Positions 58,725-64,000 of a stretch of 64,000 bases of DNA are shown piece by piece; position 1 is the first letter of the stretch; the number at the start of each line of letters is the position of its first letter. The position numbers were made by a program, and so were the translations under genes. The notes beneath the pieces are model-generated. The model was not told the DNA's origin and did no database searches. It saw only the letters and a program-made list of their open reading frames with translations. This DNA is from Haliotis asinina. Its lineage: Eukaryota > Mollusca > Gastropoda > Lepetellida > Haliotidae. The stretch is from the NCBI RefSeq assembly GCF_037392515.1, contig NC_090282.1, positions 31,481,554-31,545,553 on the forward strand, read 5' to 3'.

Positions 58725-58857
58725 TGATCACCGGGTTCGCTTCCCCACAAGTCCATTCCTGACAGACATGATACCCACTGATTCTAGTTGACTCAGTCGT
58801 TATATTTGCTGGACTATAGATAAAACCCATACTCACTCACCCACTCACTCACTCACA
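58725..58857 (+). mobile_element. SINE, type A, diverged 3' part
   Basis: CACCGGGTTCGCTTCCCCAC (B box), a weak body, and ATAAAACCCATACTCACTCA with CACT repeats. A possible tRNA-like head, GTCTAGTGGTATAAAGCGTC at 58441, is separated from it by about 220 bases. Confidence 0.65.
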
Positions 58858-59495
58858 ATGTACTCGGACTATCATACTTAATCGACATTTTGTCAGATGT
58901 GTTCTAAGGACAGATTTGTATACTAATATTTTCATACTGGGTCTGTTTTATCGTCCACTCGAACGGTTGGTCAAATGTATACAACGTTATGTTAGGCTGC
59001 ATAAAGAAATAAATGTTTCTCGGACACGTTGTTTACAAAAGTGACGACTTGCATTTTAATATTTGATAGAAAAAAGTAACGAGGGAGGAACACGTTTCGT
59101 TTTCTCTCAGAAATACAGTTTGGAAAGTTTGGCACGCATTAATTAATGAGTTGTACATTCAGTCACATTCGTTTTTACAAACACTCATTCTTATAGTGGA
59201 CAAATGGATGATCGGGACGCGGCCAATTCAAAACTATTTTTCGAAATGGCAATACAATTTTTTTACTAGCGCAAATAAAAGTTACGCGTCAATGTCGGAG
59301 AAACATTTCACTTTTTATATGGCCTTATGTTGTTTCGTCTAAGTATATATGTATAACGTAAAACATTCTAGTTGGTATTCCTATTCAGCGTTTACGCTCA
59401 ATTAACGTTTTGCACAGGCACTCAATAAACCTTCATGAAGGAACGTATTTGAGGGCGTATAGTTTGCTATATATCATACACGTTTAAAACAGACG

Positions 59496-59655
59496 GTGGG
59501 GTGGCCTTGTGGATAAGGTATTCGCTTGTCACACTGAAGGCCTGGTTCTATTCCCCACATGGGTACAAAGTGTGATCCCGTTTCTGGTGTCCTACGACAT
59601 GATTCTGTTGGAATATACCTACAAGCGGTGTTAAATCATACCCACTCACGCACTG
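59496..59655 (+). mobile_element. SINE, type A (tRNA-derived)
   Basis: GGGGTGGCCTTGTGGATAAG, CCTGGTTCTATTCCCCACAT and CGGTGTTAAATCATACCCAC. Confidence 0.82.
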
Positions 59656-62265
59656 ACAAGTTTAATATTTTTACTTGTCAGAAGAATTTAATTTTTCGCA
59701 TATCTTTAAATAATCAAGCCCTGACCAGACAATCCAGAACCTGATATCACGCTTGTGTGTTGCTTACGCTGCCTTCAGCAAGTAATATACATCCGGGGCA
59801 TTGATCAACGCCATATTGGATACAACGACATGCATCAGTGAGGCTGACCTCCGACCCCGAGCACTGGTTGCTGAGGACCCGTATCTTCACTTTCTAACAG
59901 TAATGTAGTACAAGTTCAGCATGACGCCACACTGTATTGACGTCTGTACGCCGACTGTCCCCTTGGTAATCGACGTCACGATGCAAGTCATCGCCTCGTA
60001 CAGCCTAAAACATTAAATTACTCAGTCACACCCCGTTCCGTGGTTTGCTTCACAGGGCTAACATCACGTTGTTCGGTGGATATAAACATGTCTCAGTTCG
60101 ACTCATAATAGAACTGCCACTAGCCAAGACGTTCGCAATGGTTACATTCTCAGACTGTATGTTATTTGTAAAGTGAATGAATTCACGTGTTTGTTATGAA
60201 AGAAAAACAACGTGATCTAATTGAGAAGTTATCCAATCAATTTGTTACAATTTCAGGTCAAGTGGTTACCGACACAGATCAACGGACACAACGCTTAGCA
60301 TAACATCACTGCCACAGGCTAATTTGCATGACCAGACTTTTCTCTTGTTTGTAAACAAATGCGCATAAATCATACATAAGCTGAGACTGGCCTAACGCAA
60401 GCGATTCGGCGAGGTTTTCATATTCTTCTCCAGCTGCGTCAGTAAGGTTTATGACAATATATATTAATTATATTTCAAACCGGCTGCATATTTTGCTCTG
60501 CATAAGGCTTCGATGACAGCACATGGAACCGTACAGCTCATGTAAACAATTAAGGATCCCTACGCAAATCGAAATAGTTTTACACGTTTGGGATACTTTC
60601 TCAGTGAAACTGAACAATTTTAACAACGATGTTTAATTAGATTTGTAGACTCATCCGAAATGAAACAGTTATGAAATACGTACATTATACTGAATGAACT
60701 GTGTAACTGGCCTGTGGCAAAGGTAGAGCTACTATGCTGGCTCCCTGCATGGAACTTTGGGTAGGAGAGTGGCAGAGGTACGAAGCTGGCTGGCCGCACA
60801 GAACTCTGGGTAGGAGAGTGGACACTCGTGTGACGTAAGAGATCAGTATGCAACTGCCCGTACGTTGACCGCGTGGATAGTAGAATGATTACACAAATAC
60901 AGGGGCCGTATGTATGATACTTAACAATACGACTGCTGAGATGTCGGGGTAAATATCTCCAAAGAATGGTGTGTTTGTGCTGCCAGCCCCCCGATGGGTT
61001 TTGATGGGCAGGTTTGGTGGCATGTGTCTTGGGATACAAATCACGTGCCATGTAGAAGCCACTTGGACTGCATGTCTCTTGTTGGCTCACTCACTCCCTC
61101 ACACTCATCGAATCCTGGTTGCGTAGATCGATGCTTATGCTGTTGATCCCTGGATTGTCTGGTCCAGATCCGATTATTTACAGACCGCCGTCATATAGAT
61201 GGGATATTGCTGAGTGCGGTGTAAAACTAAACTCACTCACTCACTCTGAACAAGCCACGTTGACACCCACCGTGATGCTACTCAGTGTTAGCGCTCGTTA
61301 GTCAATACAACCGTATATATGTTGTATAGTGCGAACCTTACACAGATGTTACCAAGTCTGGTAAAATCGACGTCCTTCTCTTGTGACACCGCTTGTCAGT
61401 CATGACCGCAGAGAAGATAAATCAATAAACTTCTGTCAATTCTGTCGATTTCTAAGCTACTATAATTCTGCAATTAACAGCTGCTTGCAGTGCTCTGAAG
61501 ATTATGTGAATGAAAATTCGAATATAAAGACGTTTAAATGAATTAACACAAAATTATGAGTAAGGGTTCACTTACAATATAGAGCCTATGGTTGTGTCGA
61601 CATCTGTTCCTCGAGTTCGACCCGCCGCCGCGAGACCTGAGTACTACTGTCAGTGAGTGGTGTTGGTAGGAAGAGAGTACCATACGTGTGATGCCGTGAA
61701 TATATGTGCTTTCATCATTGCTAGAAAGTGACTTCCTGTATCAGAGGACGATGAGCTGTTGTGATGGATGACAATACAGTCGACGTGTACAGTGTAATAC
61801 CATTATTGTAACAAGATGTCCCAGATGGGCGATATAATGGACTTGTGACACTCTGATCGACCTTCTGCAACCATGCACGGGATGGAGAGATGTATGCCTT
61901 GTGCCGGGACATTTGGATGACGTTTAACAGCACATTGTCTCTGTGCCTAAACGACTCCAGTCATTTATAAACTCACAAAATTATAAAACTGATCGTGAAT
62001 TCCGACCTTCGACCGACGTTGAGTAAGTTGATATCGCCCTGAGAGGAGGTTAGCCATTGATGTTTGTTGTGGACAGGTACGCTTAATATCTCACTCAGAG
62101 GTTTCGTGTATATAGACGTATCGGGTTACTGAACGCTCGACACAAAAGACTCACCTATTGAAAATGGTGTGTAGAATTCTACCTTGATGAAGAAGAACAT
62201 TGTCTGTGATGGTGTTGACCTTGTGTATAATCCTGTTCACCTTAAGCAAGGCGATGCACGAGATG
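59656..62265. other. Intergenic DNA upstream of the GalNAc-transferase
   Basis: Contains one SINE half and a 156-codon - strand frame (60620-61090). That frame covers an imperfect 60-base duplication near 60715-60830 and has no recognisable domain. No promoter motif is convincing. Confidence 0.45.
61117..61247 (+). mobile_element. SINE, type B, 3' half
   Basis: GCGTAGATCGATGCTTATGC through TGGTCCAGATCCGATTATTT to GGTGTAAAACTAAACTCACT. The 5' half is missing. Confidence 0.85.
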
Positions 62266-62266
62266 T

Positions 62267-62299
<33 letters not shown>

Positions 62300-62301
62300 T
62301 T
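62266..62301. repeat. (ATC)n microsatellite
   Basis: About eleven CAT/ATC units roughly 75 bases upstream of the GalNAc-transferase start codon, so probably in its 5' UTR or promoter. Confidence 0.95.
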
Positions 62302-62371
62302 TTACCTGTTCGATGATCACTTATATGCTTATCCCAGTCTTTTGAGATTTTATAACATCATCAACAACACT

Positions 62372-62673
62372 ATGAGGTTCCGAATGAAAATATACACCGC
62401 CGTACTCCATGTGTTTATTTGTGGACTGTTCTTCAACTGGATCATCGGGTCACTCACAAAGAAGGAAGCTGATCCGAACGAGGGACTAGATATCCAGGTT
62501 GAGGGGTTGAACGCTCGTGGTTCTAACGCCAATGGGGAAAACGGGAGGGGCATGACGTTTGTGGGGCAGGAGCTGCAGCTGGTGGAGCAGCACATGGAGG
62601 TGTATAAAGTGAATGTTGTGGCCAGTGATCTCATCAGCCTCAACAGGAGCATCCCGGATACCAGGTTTCCCAG
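62372..62673 (+). CDS. Polypeptide N-acetylgalactosaminyltransferase, first coding exon (gene continues beyond window)
   Basis: Start of a Golgi type II enzyme that adds the first GalNAc of mucin-type O-glycans. The exon encodes 100 codons plus 2 bases and ends CCCAG|GTAGGT at 62674. Residues about 7-27 form the signal anchor, and a low-complexity Asn/Gly-rich stem follows. Residues 82-98, VVASDLISLNRSIPDTR, are the hallmark segment that opens the catalytic region of animal GALNTs. No GT-A or lectin-domain exon is seen before 64000. Start at 62372; Met5 is an alternative. An (ATC)n tract lies about 75 bases upstream. Confidence 0.85.
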
Positions 62674-62812
62674 GTAGGTCTCCCCACCACTACAATGTGA
62701 GTTATTTTGTGAATGGCAATCAGTCAACCTAGAACATGTCAGCATTGATAAAATGAAAGAACACCCTCTTGACATACCAGCATCTATAGGATTTTATTTT
62801 GGGGTTTCTGAC

Positions 62813-62975
62813 ATTCTGACAGATTTAACCCCGCACTCAGTAATAGTTTAGCTATATGGAGCCGGTCTGTATATACTCTTGACCAGACATTCCAGTGATT
62901 AACATCATGAGTATCAGTATACGAAACTGCGAGCCTGACCATTAGATCCATTTAGACGCAGGTTACAAGTGTAGC
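62813..62975 (-). mobile_element. SINE, type B, diverged, in GalNAc-transferase intron 1
   Basis: Reverse-oriented CCGCACTCAGTAATAGTTTA, CCGGTCTGTATATACTCTTG and ATTCCAGTGATTAACATCAT blocks. Confidence 0.7.
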
Positions 62976-63208
62976 TTGCTGAAGATCAGTTATAACCTGG
63001 ATCTTCAAGAGTTGGCTCAAGATCACTGTATCCACGCACGATACATGGACATGCATTTTTGAAAGGAAATTCGCTTGTGGTTATCAAACATTTATAATGC
63101 ACGTAAAGAGGGGAGAATGTATGAATGCCAGCTTCTGTATTATCAGGCATACGATGTTTCGGAACATTACGCATAACGACTTCTTTAACATGGTCACAAA
63201 CTCTTTAT

Positions 63209-63370
63209 GGTGGGGTATCCTAGTGGTTAGGGCGTTCGCTCGTCACGCCGAATACCCGGGGTGGATTCCCCACGTGAGTACAATGTATGAAGGCCATTTT
63301 CTGATGTGCCCCGCTGTGATATTGCTGGAATATTGCTTAAAAAGCGGCGTAAAACTAAACTCACACACTC
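63209..63370 (+). mobile_element. SINE, type A (tRNA-derived)
   Basis: GGTATCCTAGTGGTTAGGGC, CCCGGGGTGGATTCCCCACG, GATATTGCTGGAATATTGCT and AGCGGCGTAAAACTAAACTC. It lies in the first intron of the GalNAc-transferase. Confidence 0.87.
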
Positions 63371-64000
63371 TTTATGATGCATACAGAACAGACGGTGGTT
63401 CGGGACATTAGTATATGTAGATTAATTGTACAGAATGTATTTAACAATAATGACCATGGTTGCAATGCAACCGTGACATGTATGAATAAATCTCTTTATG
63501 AAAAAGCACATGTCATAATTAAATGTCCGTGTCTTCGCCTGATGTGTAATATAAACAGCCACTGCACATTGACAGAGAATGTCAGTTTGGAACAGAACAT
63601 TCACCTTCACGTGGGCATGGCGTTGACGTCTTGCAGACAGGGCGTTAACGTATTGCCGACACGTGCATGTATAGTATAGACGTCATAATTCAGGATATAA
63701 CGTTTATCCAGCGTCTAAAGGACTATCTACCAGTCAATGATAAACAGATCCACAAGTACACGGTAACATACCACTTACAACATGCATGCAGTGCGATATT
63801 GTTGGTTCCACATTGCAAGTGTAGGATCAACGTACAAGCCCCTCATTAACATTTATTTAAGGCAATCTTAGCGCTAAGACAGCTTCGAAAATCATGGCCC
63901 AGCTGCTTGATGCTATGTACATTGTATAACTATCTGTGAGTCTTTAAGGAATACACATGTCCTCATATGGTCACATATTATTATCCTTAGAACTCTCTAT
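63371..64000. other. Presumed GalNAc-transferase intron sequence
   Basis: No exon with the next conserved GALNT blocks is seen; frames are short and without motifs. Confidence 0.5.

Noticed and set aside
60620..61090. 156-codon - strand frame as a gene
   Set aside because: Composition is unremarkable, there is an imperfect internal duplication, no domain, and no splice or promoter support.
62350..62775. 141-codon - strand frame
   Set aside because: Antisense of the GalNAc-transferase exon, whose + strand motif VVASDLISLNRSIPDTR is decisive.

Overview
The window looks like animal nuclear DNA, most likely from a marine gastropod of the abalone (Haliotis) type. It has long AT-rich introns and intergenic DNA, GT-AG introns, very few long open frames, and many copies of short retroposons ending in a GCGGCGTAAAACTAAAC core followed by CACT repeats, which I recall as abundant in abalone. 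The species is inferred, not proven.

Three gene models are supported. (1) A complete six-exon aquaglyceroporin gene on the + strand (coding exons from 37197 to 55421). It splices in phase to 293 codons with both NPA boxes and the glycerol-channel filter residues W60, G200, Y209 and R215. (2) A two-coding-exon type II membrane protein with a PC-esterase/SGNH hydrolase domain (415 codons) on the - strand at 39721-43076. It is nested inside the 11.5 kb first intron of the aquaporin, and its own intron is largely a dead LINE. A second, truncated copy of its 3' exon lies 6.5 kb away at 46.5 kb. (3) The first coding exon of a polypeptide N-acetylgalactosaminyltransferase at 62372-62673, which continues past the window. 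An unassigned exon-like segment, present twice, lies at 34.2 and 34.9 kb.

Layout: 1-23.5 kb is repeat-strewn DNA with no recognised gene. It holds SINEs, MITEs, a 64-bp array at 11.3-12.1 kb and a 0.9 kb terminal-inverted-repeat element at 17.8 kb. 23.6-27.3 kb is a decayed Tc1-type transposase split by about 41 copies of a 68-bp repeat. 30.4-31.95 kb is a 47-bp array with a 5-unit higher-order period. 33.6-35.1 kb is a LINE 3' end running into a TTAATG/TTAGTG array that surrounds the duplicated exon. 37.2-55.4 kb is the aquaporin with its nested gene. 55.4-62.3 kb is intergenic with SINEs and a foldback element, and 62.4-64 kb is the start of the GalNAc-transferase.

The most unusual signal is in the aquaporin. 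Two of its introns (after exons 3 and 5) begin with minisatellites whose repeat unit is the last 25-26 bases of the preceding exon plus its own 5' splice site. Each array is a row of duplicate AG|GT junctions. In intron 3 the first six extra junctions are spaced exactly 33 bases apart and stay in frame, so alternative use would lengthen the protein by multiples of 11 residues at the end of membrane helix 3. All statements come from reading the sequence; no database search was run.
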